A stretch of 64,000 nt of DNA. Source: Halichoerus grypus (lineage: Eukaryota > Chordata > Mammalia > Carnivora > Phocidae). Numbering within the stretch: position 1 is the first letter of the stretch; each line of letters begins with the position of its first letter. Below, piece by piece: positions 36,917-50,704 of the stretch. The notes beneath the pieces are model-generated. The model worked only from the letters and a program-made list of their open reading frames with translations. It made no database searches and had not been told where the DNA came from. The DNA is taken from assembly GCF_964656455.1 (NCBI RefSeq), contig NC_135716.1, positions 107,168,389 through 107,232,388 of the forward strand, in the 5' to 3' direction. Made by a program: the position numbers and the translations under genes.

Positions 36917-37496
36917 AGTCGTATTTCTTTTATAGCTCTATTTTACAAAGAAAACCAGGGAAAAACTGTAAAGGGGAGAAAGTTCATTTTTACTATTTCA
37001 AGAAAATAGTTGTTAAAAATTCTGCCGTTACATAGAAAGCACTTACTCGGCACATAAATTTTCAGTGTTTCCTAAATTTAATATATAGCAGGGCTATATA
37101 TGTTAGAAATCCTATAAAATAATATCTAAATAAAGTATTTTCATGAAATGCTGTCCATTATGTTAATCCAGATGATAAAGATCACTTTTTTTCCTTCTAA
37201 CAAACAGAAATTTAATGACACCAAGTTAAAAATACATATCATGACTTTGACAAAGCGTGTTTTAATTGATTGATTCCAGTTTGTTATGACCTAAACTCTT
37301 CAAAATATGTTGTAGCGATCCTTCTAGAAGAAAAAAGAAGCTAAAGGTAGTGACTATGAAATTACATATATGAGCATATTTTTAAAATGGGAATAAAACT
37401 GTCTTTCAATGAAGCAGAATAATTTGATAGTGACACTCCATCCTCGAAAACTGCAAGATGCAATTTTACACTGCTTTGAGTACAAGTATCTTTTGA

Positions 37497-37775
<279 letters not shown>

Positions 37776-38854
37776 TGAAACTGTTAATGTGCAGCCTCCT
37801 AGTTAAATCGTTAGAATGTTCTTGAAGTTGTGAAATGCAAATTTAAAAATTTCTGGGCTACCCGTGTTTTTTCTTTTTCTTCCCCTAATTCAGACATTCA
37901 AAGTAAAAGAAAGTTATTTTATAATACTTTAGTTGGATAAAATGAGAACTCTTTGTCAATACTAAGTGCTTCTTATTCTTAGTGTTAGTATCTTTGAAAT
38001 GTATTTAACTAGTAACAGTGGAAGGTGCTAAATCTTCATTTCATGAACAATAGGTATTCGTTACAAAATGTAGGATATTAGGAGAATGTGGTAATTAGAG
38101 ACATTTGGAATTCTCTACAAGCTGCATTCAAAGTCATATGCCTTGGTCATACTTAAAGTCAATTCATTCTGATGTGAAACCAATAGAACAAAGAGATTGC
38201 CATTTATTATTTTTTTAAAGAGTTCTCATGTAAGCATTATTTAGAATTAATAATGAGTTAACTTACTAAAAGTGACAGATTTAAAATGATTTCATTCTTA
38301 CAAGTGACTGGTGACTAATCTTGGGTGAGGCATCAGCTGGGTACACATACCATGGACTTCTCAAATTTTAATGCTATTAGAGGAAGATAATGCCTTATAA
38401 AGGATATTAGTTCTGAGAACAAGAACAAAATGTGTTTATAGAAGGATAAATTGTGCATTTTATCCAAATCAGTATTATGAATTTGATTTGCTTTAGAATG
38501 CCTTAATATATTTGGAGTCTCTATACCAGGTAAAAATTATACCTGTAGTCAATTGGTAATTTGTCACATGTAGATTAACCACATTACAGATTAATCTCAC
38601 TAAGATATCAGAGTCACCACTGGTTCGTGGCAGGGTTTCAGATGTCAACTTTATTCTCTGGACTTTCTTTTATCTATTATACCCATTCAGACTTTTTTCC
38701 AAAATCCAAGGTGGACATGGTCATATCATTTTGGGAGCTTTTTTTTTTCTGGAGTGAGATCTATAACATCAATTAGTAAGATTTCATTATGTTACAAATA
38801 AAAAGAAAACATCCATCTTGGAATTAAATGACTTGCCTAAGATAAAAGAGGACA

Positions 38855-38945
38855 GGAGCTAATTTTTATTTGTTTGTATATCTCCATGCATAGCACAGGG
38901 CCTCAGCAAAGAATAAATAGTTGACATGTGTTTTGAACTAAATAT
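38855..38945 (+). mobile_element. LINE-2 3' end relic
   Basis: TGTATATCTCCATGCATAGC...ACAGGGCCTCAGCAAAGAAT...AATAG resembles the L2 3' terminus. Confidence 0.55.
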
Positions 38946-39214
38946 TTTAAATCTTGTTCTTCTGATTCCAATATCAAAGAAGTTTTCATTATAAAAGCTA
39001 CACCTTTAGAGTTGGAAGGGACGATGACCCCGGATGGAAATGGCAAGTTACTTTATACTTAATCTCATAGTCATCTTCCATTAACAGTAGTAACTAGAAA
39101 TGAGTGATGACTATTTCTTCTGCCCTCGGTAGAACACACACAAAGAATGAGACCAGGTAATTACTTGAGAGGGTAGAAGTAGACATTCGTTACTTATTTA
39201 TTCATTTATTGATT

Positions 39215-40075
39215 TAATCAACCTATATATATTGAGCATCCATTGTGTACCAGGCATTGTCTTGGCAATTTTAATACAATTTTAATACAGCTTCCCTACT
39301 GAGGGAAGACACTTGATGATCAAACAAATTAACTATCATATAAATAGTATATTGAAAGGTGATTAGTGCTATGGAGAAAAGTTAATGAATATAGGAGGAT
39401 AAGGCATATGTATTTGGGGTGAGGGTGTGGTAGAAGAAGTGGCAGGATTTGCCATTGTAAATGAGATAGCCCAGGAAGGCCTCTCTAAAAGGTGACTTTG
39501 GGGCAGAGAAATGAAGACAGTGAGAGAATGTAGACATCTGGGGGCCAAACGTTCCAGGCAAGGCAATTGAAGAAGGCTGTTAAACTTCTAGGAATATAAA
39601 AAACCTAAGTCAGGGGCGCCTGGGTGGCTCAGTCGTTGAGCGTCTGCCTTCGGTTCAGGTCATGATCCCAGGGTCCTGGGATCGAGCCCCGTGTCGGGCT
39701 CCCTGCTCCGCGGGAAGCCTGCTTCTCCCTCTCACACTCCCCTTGCTTGTGTTCCCTCTCTCGCTGCCTCTCTCTCTGTCAAATAAATAAATAAAATCTT
39801 TAAAAAAAAAACAAAAAACCTAAGTCAGTGTGACTGGAACAGTGTAAGAGAAGACAGTTTGTGGCACACTGGGTGAGGTCTTGTAGGCATTCATAAGGCC
39901 TTTCGTTTTTTTGTGTGAGAGAGGAAACCACTGGACTGTTTTGAGCAGAGAAGCACCAAGATCTGAGTTAAATTCTAAAAGGACTGCTCTGTTGAAAGTT
40001 AACTAAAGAGGTTTGGGTCAGAAGCAGGGAGGCTGTCAGGGGCTAATTGAAAGAGTAGGCTATTAGTCAATGGGA
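39215..40075 (-). mobile_element. LINE-2 relic interrupted by a Can-SINE
   Basis: The complement of the L2 3' region: GTGTACCAGGCATTGTCTTG, GATTAGTGCTATGGAGAAAA, CCAGGAAGGCCTCTCTAAAA, ACGTTCCAGGCAAGGCAATT. The SINE at 39614-39812 splits it and the relic continues after it with AGTGTGACTGGAACAGTGTA. Confidence 0.75.
39614..39812 (+). mobile_element. Can-SINE, sense, with 16-bp target-site duplication
   Basis: GGGCGCCTGGGTGGCTCAGT head to AAATAAATAAATAAAATCTT tail. The duplication AAAAAACCTAAGTCAG is at 39598-39613 and 39813-39828. Confidence 0.97.
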
Positions 40076-40314
40076 CTGGCTTACAGGATGGAAAAGATCA
40101 GCAGGTCCTAAGGCCAGAGTTCACTGGGCTGAGCCATGGTTTCCAAACTGTCGAAAAACAATGGGTCTGTGGAACAACAGGTCTCCCATCTGCAGTGCAG
40201 CTTAGTAGAATTCAAGTGGATCTGGGGCCTCATTAACACCATAAAACAAATATTTGGATGTTTATTATTGGCTTACAAGAAACCAAATTTTTTATATGAT
40301 CTTAAAACTACTTG

Positions 40315-40430
40315 ACTAAGCTCCATAAGAACAGGGGCCATGGTCAGCTCTCTTGGTTCCTTTGTTTCTTCCCCCTGCCTAGCACAGTGGTGCCACATAT
40401 AAAGTGTTCAGCAAAGAATTGTGAAATGAA
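40315..40430 (+). mobile_element. LINE-2 3' end relic
   Basis: AAGCTCCATAAGAACAGGGG...CATGGTCAGCTCTC...CTAGCACAGTGGTGCCACAT matches the L2 3' end. Confidence 0.7.
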
Positions 40431-40487
40431 TGTTTTCTGGAGGGAATTGGCATCAGGGCTTCTGGCATTAAGAGAGCTAATACTTTT

Positions 40488-40699
40488 GGGGCACCTGAGT
40501 GGCTCAATCAGTTAAGGGTCAGATTCTTGATTTCGGCTCAGGTCAGGATCTCAGGGTTGTGAGAGCCCCTGCATGGGGCTCCGCACTCACTGGGGAGTCT
40601 TCTTTAGATTCTCTCTTTCCCTCTTCCCCTCTCCCCTTGCCCCTCCCTCCCTCTCTCTCTCTCTCAAATAAATAAAATCTTTAAAAAAAAACCAAAAAA
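40488..40699 (+). mobile_element. Can-SINE, sense, older subfamily
   Basis: GGGCACCTGAGTGGCTCAAT head, CT-rich tract, CAAATAAATAAAATCTTT tail. CTAATACTTT is duplicated at 40477-40486 and 40700-40709. Confidence 0.95.
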
Positions 40700-41552
40700 C
40701 TAATACTTTCCAGGTTAGATCAGTGTTACAGTAATAGACTTTTGAAGGTTCATTTGGTAATTTTAGGCAAAATTCCTCAGCATGAGAGAAGGAATAACAT
40801 GTAATACATTATCAGAATATGCATAGAGTTTAGGGCTGGGTTATTGGCCAGTGCCTGTGCTTTCTTAGGATTCGGGCCTTTCAGAATTTCCGGAGGTTCT
40901 GGTATTAATGCCTCATGTCCATTACTTGGTTTTGGCACATCAAAAGAGGGCCCATGACACGACAGTGCTAACACTTACGAAACTGGAAAGTCAGGAGGAA
41001 GTTCAATATCAAGACAGGATTTTGAGAGAATGTATTCTAGGAAAAAATGATAACCAACATGAAAAATTTAATATCAAACCCAATTTCTCTGTATTTCTCC
41101 TATTCCTCCCATGCTTTCTACCCCTAATACATTCAAACTGCAACTACGTTTGGTTTCTTTAAAGTCAATGAAGAATGACAAAAATGGATATTTAGGGTTT
41201 TTCTCACATATGTGTGTTGTTTAATGGTTTGGGCTCTTGGATGGAATTTGGGAATAACGTGATTTTTTTGTTGTTTAAGGTCCTCAGTGGCAAGCATGTC
41301 AGTCGGCATGCATATATGCAAAGCATCAGTCTAATTCTCAGATGGTTTTAGAGGGAGGGAATGCAGAACGATATAAAGTTCTCTCATCTTTTCGTGACAA
41401 ATATGAATTATTATAAAAGCCAGTTAAGTTTAACGTTGCATGGTTAGTAACAAAGAACAGTGTGATTGGATCCGGAAATGCTTTAATCTACTAAATTAGA
41501 AGGCAACACCCAGTAGATTCAGCAGTGACACCCACTTCCCATTTTTCGAATG

Positions 41553-41720
41553 CAGATGTTCTCAAACTTTAATATGCATCAAAGTCACCTGGAGGGCTTG
41601 TTAAACACAGCTTGCTGGGCCTTGGTCCCAGAGTTTCTGATTCAGTAGGTCTGGGAGGGGCCTGAGAATTTGCATTTTTAACAAGTTTCCTGGTGATGCT
41701 GAGACTGCTGATCCACTGCT
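41553..41720 (+). mobile_element. MER5A-like hAT DNA transposon
   Basis: GATGTTCTCAAACTTTAATA, CACCTGGAGGGCTTGTTAAA, AGTTTCTGATTCAGTAGGTC and GAATTTGCATTTTTAACAAG match MER5A closely. The right terminus is degraded. Confidence 0.88.
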
Positions 41721-42793
41721 CTTATGTATCATCAATGTAGTTTCCAGCTGTCTAATTAGAGCCATAAGCAGTGTGCTGTTTTGGGGCACTTTCCATCTTA
41801 GTTAAGAAAGCATTAATGCTACGGGATACAGGTTTGATGAAACGAAGATATGGAGGCGTCATCAGCATATTGATGTAATTCTGATTCCAAATGTCTTTCA
41901 GTCTCCCTTGTGGCCTCACACACATGCTAAATAGGATGCTACTGACAAACTAGCGCTTCTCAGCTGTGGGTCCTTAGGGAAACCAGCCAATCACTCAGCA
42001 CTATCCTCTAAGAAGATGAGGGAAAATCTGTTAATAATTCCCTCCAGTACTTTCTGCAAGCTTAAATAGGTGAGATTAAATTTCACAGGATAACAGAATC
42101 CCCCAAAATGCTGGTATTAAAAGCTGTTGACAGATCAGATAGAACTGCAAGAATGCTTTAGGCAGTTGGGAATCCCTAAAAGGAGGCATGAAGGTCAGGA
42201 CTCAACAGACTTGCTTGAGTAGATAAATTTAAAGGATAAGGTTGGGGAAGGACTTTGTAGTTCTTATTAATTATTACGGAGAAGAATATGGTACAAAATT
42301 ATTTTAACAGTACAATCCCACACACAAATTTTAAGAATCTGTTGTTCACATGTTTAATTTCCCAGTATCAGCAAAACATGATAGATTTAATTCTGCCATA
42401 TTTTAAATGGGCTCTCTATAGCACTCTCCAGTGCCCTTTGGCTTCCCCCTATTCATTTGCCAAAATATTAACTGATTTACCTTTGATGTGCCTGTTTCCC
42501 CATATTTGAGCTATTCAGAGGGTCAACTGTTTTGATAATTGACGCTACTTTATTATTTTAATAATAAAAATAACAGCACCAGATTGCCTAGTCGGTTAGT
42601 GAAAAATTTCTTTGTTACTGCAACTCTGAAATAATACATTTTCTTTTTTGGGGGAAATAATAGATTTTCATGTGAAAGAATGTGCCTTTTAATTGACTCC
42701 TTCTGATACCATACAGCATACCCCATAATAGATCCTGTATGTGGCACAATCTATAGGCCTCCTCTCAGACGTTTTTAATATCAAATGATGTTT

Positions 42794-43022
42794 AAGGGGG
42801 TGCTTGGGTGGCTCAGTCGGTTGAGCTTCTACCTTCGGCTCAGGTCGTGATCCTAGGGTCGTGGGATCGAGCCCCGGGGTCGGGCTCCGTGCTCAGTCAG
42901 GAGCCTGCATCTCCCTCTCCCTCTGTCCCTCCCCCTGCTCATGCTCTCCGTCGTTCTCTCTCGCTTTCTCTCTCTCTCTCTCAAATAAATAAAACCTGAA
43001 GAAAACAAAACAGAACAAAAAG
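42794..43022 (+). mobile_element. Can-SINE, sense
   Basis: GGGTGCTTGGGTGGCTCAGT head and (CT)n plus CAAATAAATAAAACCTG tail. CAAATGATGTTT is duplicated at 42782-42793 and 43023-43034. Confidence 0.95.
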
Positions 43023-43914
43023 CAAATGATGTTTGAGTTACATCCATTGGTACTTTCATAACCTACATCTTGCTGGCTAAATATTCATTTTCCTACCAGT
43101 AAGTAATGCTAGTTTCTAGTTTTTATTTAATTATAAGAAATATGAACCTGGGACTGTTTTTAGAAAATAACCTCTATATGCTGACAAATTTAATTTTACT
43201 TACAAAGGGTGATGCTTATAGCAGCTCTTCAACATTTGGCACCTGCACATCATTTAAGTTGGTATTCTTCACAGAAAGTAATCAGAACCTGTTAACATGA
43301 TTGGCAATATGAAGATACCTGCACACAAACAAATAAACACACACAATTGCCCCCAGCACACAGAGCTAATTAGTGGCAGCTAAGGGCTCCCCTGGCACAA
43401 AGATATTACGTATACCTGAATACTTTCATGATGGCATGGGAATGATGTTCCAAGAATCTGTGTTTACATTTTTGAAAAGTGTGAAAATTCAGTGTCATAA
43501 TGGAAAGTAGAATGGAATGGTTGAAAACGTTTTAACTAAAAGTTGGAGAAGTTGGTTCGACGTTATGTACCCTAGTCTGAGAATGCCCATCTGTAAAATT
43601 ACTGTTCTAATTATATGCTTCTGAAAGCTTTTTCTATCCCCCGAGTCTATATTTTGAACATCGAGAGAAAGATATATGAATGATGTGGAATCTGGACAGG
43701 AGGGCTCTGTCTCCTCATGGAATGACAGCAACTCTGTACTGAAAAATCTGGCCCTATCTAGAAATATTACACTTGAAACAAGTTGCAGTTGATGTATCCC
43801 CAATCAGTTGGTAAGGTAAAATCTGCTGCATTCAAGACATGATATCAAAGAAACCGGCAGCTGAAGTTGTCAGAATTCTACCCTGCATGCGAGTAATTCA
43901 GATGATGAGTAGGA

Positions 43915-43957
43915 CCAAAAACAAAAATAAAAACAAAACAAAAAACAAACAAAAAAC
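43915..43957. repeat. A/C-rich low-complexity tract
   Basis: Repeated CAAAAACAAAA units between ordinary flanks, with no SINE head attached. Confidence 0.85.
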
Positions 43958-44504
43958 CTATAAATAGTCCAGGAGCCAACAGAAGCCTATGCTTATCCAA
44001 GATTATATACTTTACAGGCTTAACTATTTTCAATAATTCCAAGGGGAGGATGGTGACTACATTATGTTGATGAGGAATATCTGTAGAGCTGAAACCTATA
44101 TATCTTTTAAAAAGGTTTAACAATTGTTTATGATTCATATGTATATATGTATTTATGTGTATATATATTTATATGTGTGTATATACATATATTAGCAGTG
44201 AACATTTCTGTTGTTATCAAGTCACTATCAACCTTTATTACATGGCAATGTGTTATTACTCTATTAATTTTTATGTGAGAGCTAGAAGCCCTTCTCCCAT
44301 TAGGAATATTCCTCTCAGTTTTCCAGTATCTTCTTTTCTTGTCTTATACATTGAAAATATTAAAAAGTAATTTGTGTAACTTTAAAAATATGCATGTTGG
44401 TCAGGCACAAAATCCAAGAGATAAATATAAATGAAAAACATGCATAAATTAATGTAAAAACAAATAATTATCATTTTTTAAAGTTTTTTCTTTTAAAAAG
44501 GTGA

Positions 44505-44785
44505 ACTCATCCTTCAAGGCCTGCTCCAAATGTCATTTCTTCTTTGATGGCTTCCTTAGTTTCCTCCTAATTAACCTCTCCCTCCTGTGAGATCTTACAG
44601 CTCTTTAAGCTTCCTGTATAATAGCACTTGTCACATAGGGTAGTTATTACTTTATACTCATCCCACAAATTAAAATGCAAGCTCCTTCAAATGGATTGGT
44701 TCATTCAACTTCTATGTGATTCAAAGTATAGAACAGTGCTTGATCCAAAGCTTCAAATCAGTGAATTGTGTTGAATAATATATTC
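44505..44785 (+). mobile_element. LINE-2 3' relic
   Basis: AACTCATCCTTCAAGGCCTG...GATGGCTTCCTTAG...TAATAGCACTTGTCACATAG...AATGCAAGCTCCTTCAAATG follows L2. Confidence 0.75.
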
Positions 44786-45322
44786 TGGGCATTGAAAATC
44801 TTATAGAAAGACTTTAAATGAAAATGAAATATTCAAAATATATAATTTATACATATACACATACATATACCTCAAAATTACTACTGATAGCTTTTAAATA
44901 AGTAATTTTTTTTAAAGTTTTAAAATATATCACATTACAATATCAACCTAACATTAAAAGTAGATTGAAGAAAATTCATTGTTCCTGGTCTTTAGTCTTT
45001 TAAAAGATAGCTACAGAATTTAAAAAAAGAAAGAAACTATAACCAAGTAATATAAAAGGTAAAAAATTAATAAACATTTATAGACTCAGGATTAGAAGAT
45101 AAGAGAGGATCCTTGTTTGAACAGAATTTATATAAAGAGGGATTTCAAGATTGAAGAAGATACTGCAAAGGCACCAAAGTTATGCAGAAGGTAATTTTGT
45201 GAGATACTCTGATAGCAGCCAGGAATGCTTGACTGCAGCAAAATCTAAGATGAGGAGTGTAAGAGCTAGTCAGATTTAAGAAAATGTCGTCAATCATGAG
45301 TAACATTTAAAAATACACTCTT

Positions 45323-45530
45323 CTTGGGGCGCCTGGGTGGTTCAGTCAGTTAAGCATCTGCTTTTGGCTCAGGTCGTGATCTTGGGGTCCTGGGATTGAG
45401 CCCTGAGTCAGCCTCCCTGCTCAGCGGGGAGTTGGCTTCTCCCTCTGCCCCTCCACCCCTCATGCTGGCACTCTCTTTCTCTCTCCCCCTCTCTCTCTAA
45501 TAAATAAATAAAATCTTTGAAAAATGAAAT
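45323..45530 (+). mobile_element. Can-SINE, sense
   Basis: GGGGCGCCTGGGTGGTTCAG head and CTAATAAATAAATAAAATCT tail. AAAAATACACTCTT is duplicated at 45309-45322 and 45531-45544. Confidence 0.96.
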
Positions 45531-46639
45531 AAAAATACACTCTTTTTGTTAGAAAAAAATGTATTTTGTGATGCCTCTGCAAAAACATTTAAGCCCCTAA
45601 ATTATCCCATGCATTGCTTCTGGTTTTTGCAGCTCAATAGTGTCACAATAAAATAGTTAAGGGGCAACTGTATTATACAGTTATACAACTCTCACATGGA
45701 AGAATGTTTCTTTCTGTTCAAGATTCTTCAGTTCTAAAAGCTTAAGGTGAAAAAAAAAAAAAAAATCCAAAGCCTATAACATCATAGTAGGCTAAAAGGA
45801 ACCTTAACTTGTGGTTTCAGCAAACTTTTTTTTGCCAAAGAATAATTGCCGATTTAGCTTATATATCCTAGAGAGTAGTAAACCTATCAGAATTGTTCTC
45901 CTTTCCCCCACTGACTGTGAGTCTATATAAACTAAAAAGTACAAAATGGGTTAAGAACTGTTTAGTAAATTAAGGAAGATGAGATCAAGAGTGGGTAGGC
46001 AGAATTTACTGCCTCTTTCTTGATCTTCCTTCATCTCCTCGGTAACCAAATTCACCAGAAGATTGGATAGTGAAATCAGACCTACATAAATGAGAGATAT
46101 AACCTGCATCCGGCTTTCTTAACAAGTTCAAGGATATAAGTAAACATGAAGTATGGGGTAAACAAGGAGAGGTGCAGGACCACCAACACGGTTTCCCAGG
46201 TCCCACGTTGGTGTATCAAGATGTACTTCAACCTAGATTAATATGGGGTCTCTAAATAACATCAGTAGCCCCGTCACTTACACAAAAGGAAGTTGATTCA
46301 ACTATAAAATATCTCCAGTTTGTACTCAGTTGCATAGTTTATATGACTCTTTAAGAAATCCATACCTAATAAATCCAATTGCCAGGTTTTTTTGTTTTGT
46401 TTTGTTCTTACCATAGCTATCCTAGACTAGCGGGTATATATTGCCAAAATCATGCCACAGATAAGGGCTCTCCCACTTGTGAATGCTGATTGATAATCTG
46501 TTTCCCAGTAGCATGTTTACAAGGGGATTTAACCAGGTATCTGTCTTTCTTTCTTTGTTGAAATAAACTCCTTTACCCTCCTACATCTTTCCTCACCTAA
46601 GGGAAATAATCTATTGTGTACTATAATTTCCCAGTAACT

Positions 46640-46930
46640 AATTCCTTTCCAGTAATTACTTCCTACCCATCCTTCAAGATTAGTTCATACAGTACCTTTT
46701 CCAGGCTTCCCTTTCTTGACCTGCGCTACTGCTGTGCAGAATTCCTTTTTATATGCCATTAGTGCACACTGTGTTTATACGTGTTATCACACTGAATTTG
46801 ATTGCTGAGTTGTCTGCCTCTGTGAAAGTTTTGAAAGCAGGGATTATTTTATTAGCTACAGCACCTAGCACCATTTTTTTTTTTTTTTTTACAAAAAGGT
46901 ACTTAATAAATGTTTGGTAAATTTACAGAT
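46640..46930 (+). mobile_element. LINE-2 3' relic
   Basis: CTACCCATCCTTCAAGATTA, TTTTCCAGGCTTCCCTTTCT, GAAAGCAGGGATTATTTTAT and AGGTACTTAATAAATGTTTG follow L2. An internal T-run at 46876-46893 is an added homopolymer. Confidence 0.78.
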
Positions 46931-48224
46931 GAATGGAACTCTTATTGTGTGGTTATGAATGTTTGTGGTATATGCAATAATTTAGCAGTGATGAAATAAA
47001 AGATAATATTTTTCAGGATTATCACTGACCAAAGCAGACTACCAAACTTTGATTTGAAATTCCATCTCTGAGGTCCTCATGTTCATATAGAATTGACAAC
47101 TTGTTAAATATCTAGCTATTCAAGAGTAATCTTTACAAAGAATATTGTTTCTTCATATTATTTCTCAAACTTTGTATATTAGAATTTAATGTATGCTGGG
47201 TTTGAGTTCTCATTATAGTTTATAACCTATGCTTACTTTGCCTATATGCAATCTAAAAATGAGTTGACATCATGCTTTTAATTATAGTAAATTAAGTTGT
47301 TTCATAATTTCCACAGTATGATGCCTGTAATATTAATCAGACCAAATCATCACATTACATAAAGTTAATCATTAAAATGATCATCATTACTGCATGCGAT
47401 AGCACTCTATTTTTATTTCACTCAGCATCAACCACGTATCTTCCCTGAATATGGAGATAAAAATCAAAGCTAAGGAGGTTTTTCTTACTTTCCTTATACG
47501 GTGTGAAAAGAAAGTAACAGTTTGGTTTATTGAGCCTCCAAAATGGAACCTTATAGATGTTTCTCCTTCATTCCCTTGGGTAATTATTGGTGAAGATAAG
47601 GACAAGAGAGGTTTGTATGTTTTCTTGATGTACCAGTTGTCCCTCATGAGAACAGGCACCATCAAACAAATAAATAAATATGTGTGCCATGAACAGAAGT
47701 GTTCATGTGCCAGAACTACAGAGTTGCTGATTATTAGTGATTATTAACAAACATTAGGTATTAAAAAGCACTGACACTGACATCTGTGAACTACTTAGCA
47801 CAGAAGGCTGATTAATTTAAACAGTAAAATATTAAGACCCACTGCATGAGGTTAGACCACTGGTCAGTCTGGCCCATCATTTTGTCATGGCAGCGTCACT
47901 GACAGCTGAGAAAGAACATCACTTACTTTTTATTTCAACCTCACAAAATAGGATGCTGTGGTTCGGGTAGCATATCTTCTGCACGCCCAGTGTTACTTGC
48001 TTTGGGTTGGGTGTTTAGTAGCCATTGACTCCATATACTACTAGTTGATTGTCCTTTCATTAAGTTGAATGTCCTCCAAGTTTTCATTAGTCATTCATCT
48101 TGGTAAACAAAATGTTATTCAAAGTCTACTGTGTGCTAGTCATTTTGATAAGGCTAAAATTCACTTGATGTCCTTCCATGTGGCATATTGGCTAGAGTAT
48201 ATTCTGATTTGTCAGGCATCTGTT

Positions 48225-48355
48225 TGACCATTCATATGCTTATATTCATCATTTGTTAAATATTTGAATATCACTGCTCGACCCTGGGGATAGCAAATTA
48301 AATAAGATATTCTTTCTGTACTTAAAGAGTTTTATGAAGGAATTTACTAACAAAT
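48225..48355 (-). mobile_element. Possible LINE-2 relic
   Basis: GACCCTGGGGATAGCAAATT and TTTCTGTACTTAAAGAGTTT resemble the L2 3' complement, heavily diverged. Confidence 0.45.
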
Positions 48356-48824
48356 AAATTTATTTAAATTCTATTTTAATTTTTCACTTTTGTATCTTGA
48401 GATTATGTGTTATATGTCCTTACTATCCACTGTATGAACTAGTACTTCTTTGTTCTGAGCTTACACTTTCTCTGGATTCAAGGAGTTGCCATTAATTTGT
48501 TTACAATATTGAGTTCATAAGTCCATCCCTTGGTCCCTGTATTTCATGATTTTATTGTACATCTAAACTTACTTAGAATAGGAAGCTTGAATCTCTTCTT
48601 CCCAATGAGGGCAGTCTTTCTCAAGCCAGCCCCTTGGTTGACTAGATCCTTTAGACTAGATCCTTTCCTAGTCTAATTAGCCTTGTTTTTGAGATTCCAT
48701 AACTAGAACCAAAGTCTGATTCTTTCAAATATATATAGTTGCTGTCTTGGACATTAATGAATATCACCCAGGATTTTGTTTAGCCGTATCAGGATTTTAG
48801 CTAAACTTTGTCATCCCTTAATAT

Positions 48825-48960
48825 ATCTTTGGTTTCTCTGAGCCTCAGTTTCTCTTCTTAGCAAGGAAATAATGCTTCTTCTCACCTGGGATTAGTTGTG
48901 AGGACAGCAAGCAGCAGAGTGCCTGAGGTTGGGTGCTAAAGCTATAAATCATGATACCCA
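48825..48960 (+). mobile_element. Possible MIR relic
   Basis: TCTCTGAGCCTCAGTTTCTC...TTAGTTGTGAGGACAGC...AGAGTGCCTGAGG fits the 3' half of MIR. Confidence 0.55.
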
Positions 48961-49023
48961 GTATGTTTCTGGCTTTTTGAGCCACAATAAGGAGAAAACA
49001 TTAGTTTAAAGCTTAATACCTAA

Positions 49024-49060
<37 letters not shown>

Positions 49061-49061
49061 T
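49024..49061. repeat. (AAT)n microsatellite, about 12-13 units
   Basis: Perfect AAT/ATA trinucleotides, likely length-polymorphic. Confidence 0.97.
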
Positions 49062-49138
49062 ATAGGTATCATAATATATCTTCTCTCTGAAAATTAAAAT
49101 GAACCATATGTAAAGTATGTAAAAGAATATCTGCTATG

Positions 49139-49351
49139 GTGGCGCCTCAGTGGCTCAGTCAGTTAAGCATCGACTCTTGATTTGTGGCTCAGGTCATGAT
49201 CTCAGGGTCCTGAGATCAAGCCCCATGTCAAGCCCCATGTCTCGCTTCACACTAAGTGTGGAGCCTGCTTAGGATTCTTTCTCTCTCTCCCTCTGCCCCT
49301 CCCCTGGCTTCTCTCTCTCTCTCTTAAAAAAAAAAAAAAAAAAGGAAAAAA
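49139..49351 (+). mobile_element. Can-SINE, sense, diverged, with internal duplication
   Basis: TGGCGCCTCAGTGGCTCAGT head. The segment AAGCCCCATGTC is directly repeated inside (49219-49242). CT-rich tract and poly(A). The flanking 18-bp repeats at 49121-49138 and 49352-49369 differ at two positions. Confidence 0.93.
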
Positions 49352-50704
49352 AAAAGAATGCCTGCTATGTAAGCATCTATTATTGTTATTTTTGTCTTGT
49401 TAGATTTCTTAAATAGTGAAAGTAAATTCCTCTATTGTCCACAAATAACTCAAAGAATATTTCATTTGACACATGACTTTACTTACTTTGAATTCTCATT
49501 TTCCTAATATTTCCCTGTTGACTGAGATAAATCTTATCATCTCAAAAAAAAAAAAATCTTACCATCTCAGCTCCTCTTTTCCCAATATAATATCAATACT
49601 TTCCAAGTAAATACATATGTTAAAGTGATATCTTCCTATCTTTCCTTTAAAAGTTTTTCCATCTCTTGCATAAAATGAAAAATAGCTATTTAATAGAAAA
49701 ATAGCAAGAAGTGGTATGATTTATGTTTGCTGCCCAATTGCCTAGTCTTACATGTTTTAGAGAATATAGAACATATCAAGTTTCAAAAGTAGAATTTCAG
49801 AGTAATCTTTGTGGGGGCCACTGTTCACACTCCTCAACTTCTGTGCACTCTCACATAGTTGGCACAAATACTGAATATTTAAATACAAGTTATATGGAAA
49901 ATTATGATGTGAACTGAGGATATATTAAAATATAGTTTCTTCATGTTCTTAACGGTGTGTAGTTTTTAGGCCCTCAAAAGTCAAAAACATGGTAAGAATA
50001 CTACTAAAGCATGTTCAAGCATTAAATCATTGATATTCATTATTTTAAAAGTTTTGATTTGCTTGCAGTGCCCAATTTGGTTTTAATTCAATGCCAAATT
50101 TGCCAAAAAGTATGAGATTATCTACATAGAATAATAGATACTATCTAAGTATTAATAGACATGAAAAATAAAACAGGACAAAATAATAGACCCTAAATCA
50201 GTCTGGGACATTCTCCCAATATGTGCATCATAGCTCAGGATTTTATTTCTGTCCTTCACAGAAAAGAGTACTATTATAAATATGCATCATGTATTGATTT
50301 GTTCAAACCATAAACATTTGTCATTGTTATTCAATCAAGTTTGGCATTATCATTAAAATTTAGCATCACTTGACATTTTTGAAACACAATAAACTGGTTT
50401 ATATTGATGAGTCATAAGGTGCTACATAATGCAAATGTGACAAAAGTGATACAGAAACATATCTTATGTATGGAGCCATATTTAGTTTGTAATTAGAACT
50501 ATTTAAGCAATAGTTTGCCTTCTAGAAATCATACATTTTATTTTGTGGAAAATTAAAGAGGAGTCTAAGGTTCTTTGGCTTTTTCTTTTTCTTACCTTTG
50601 CTCTTGGGCCACCTTTCTATTGGAATCATAATCCCAGTGTTAAGTGGTATTGAATAGTTTGAAGAATGATTTGGGGGGGGTAGTGAATTCAGAGAATTGC
50701 AACT

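Noticed and set aside
43495..43803. 102-codon - strand frame
   Set aside because: No domain and no conservation evidence. It is intronic.
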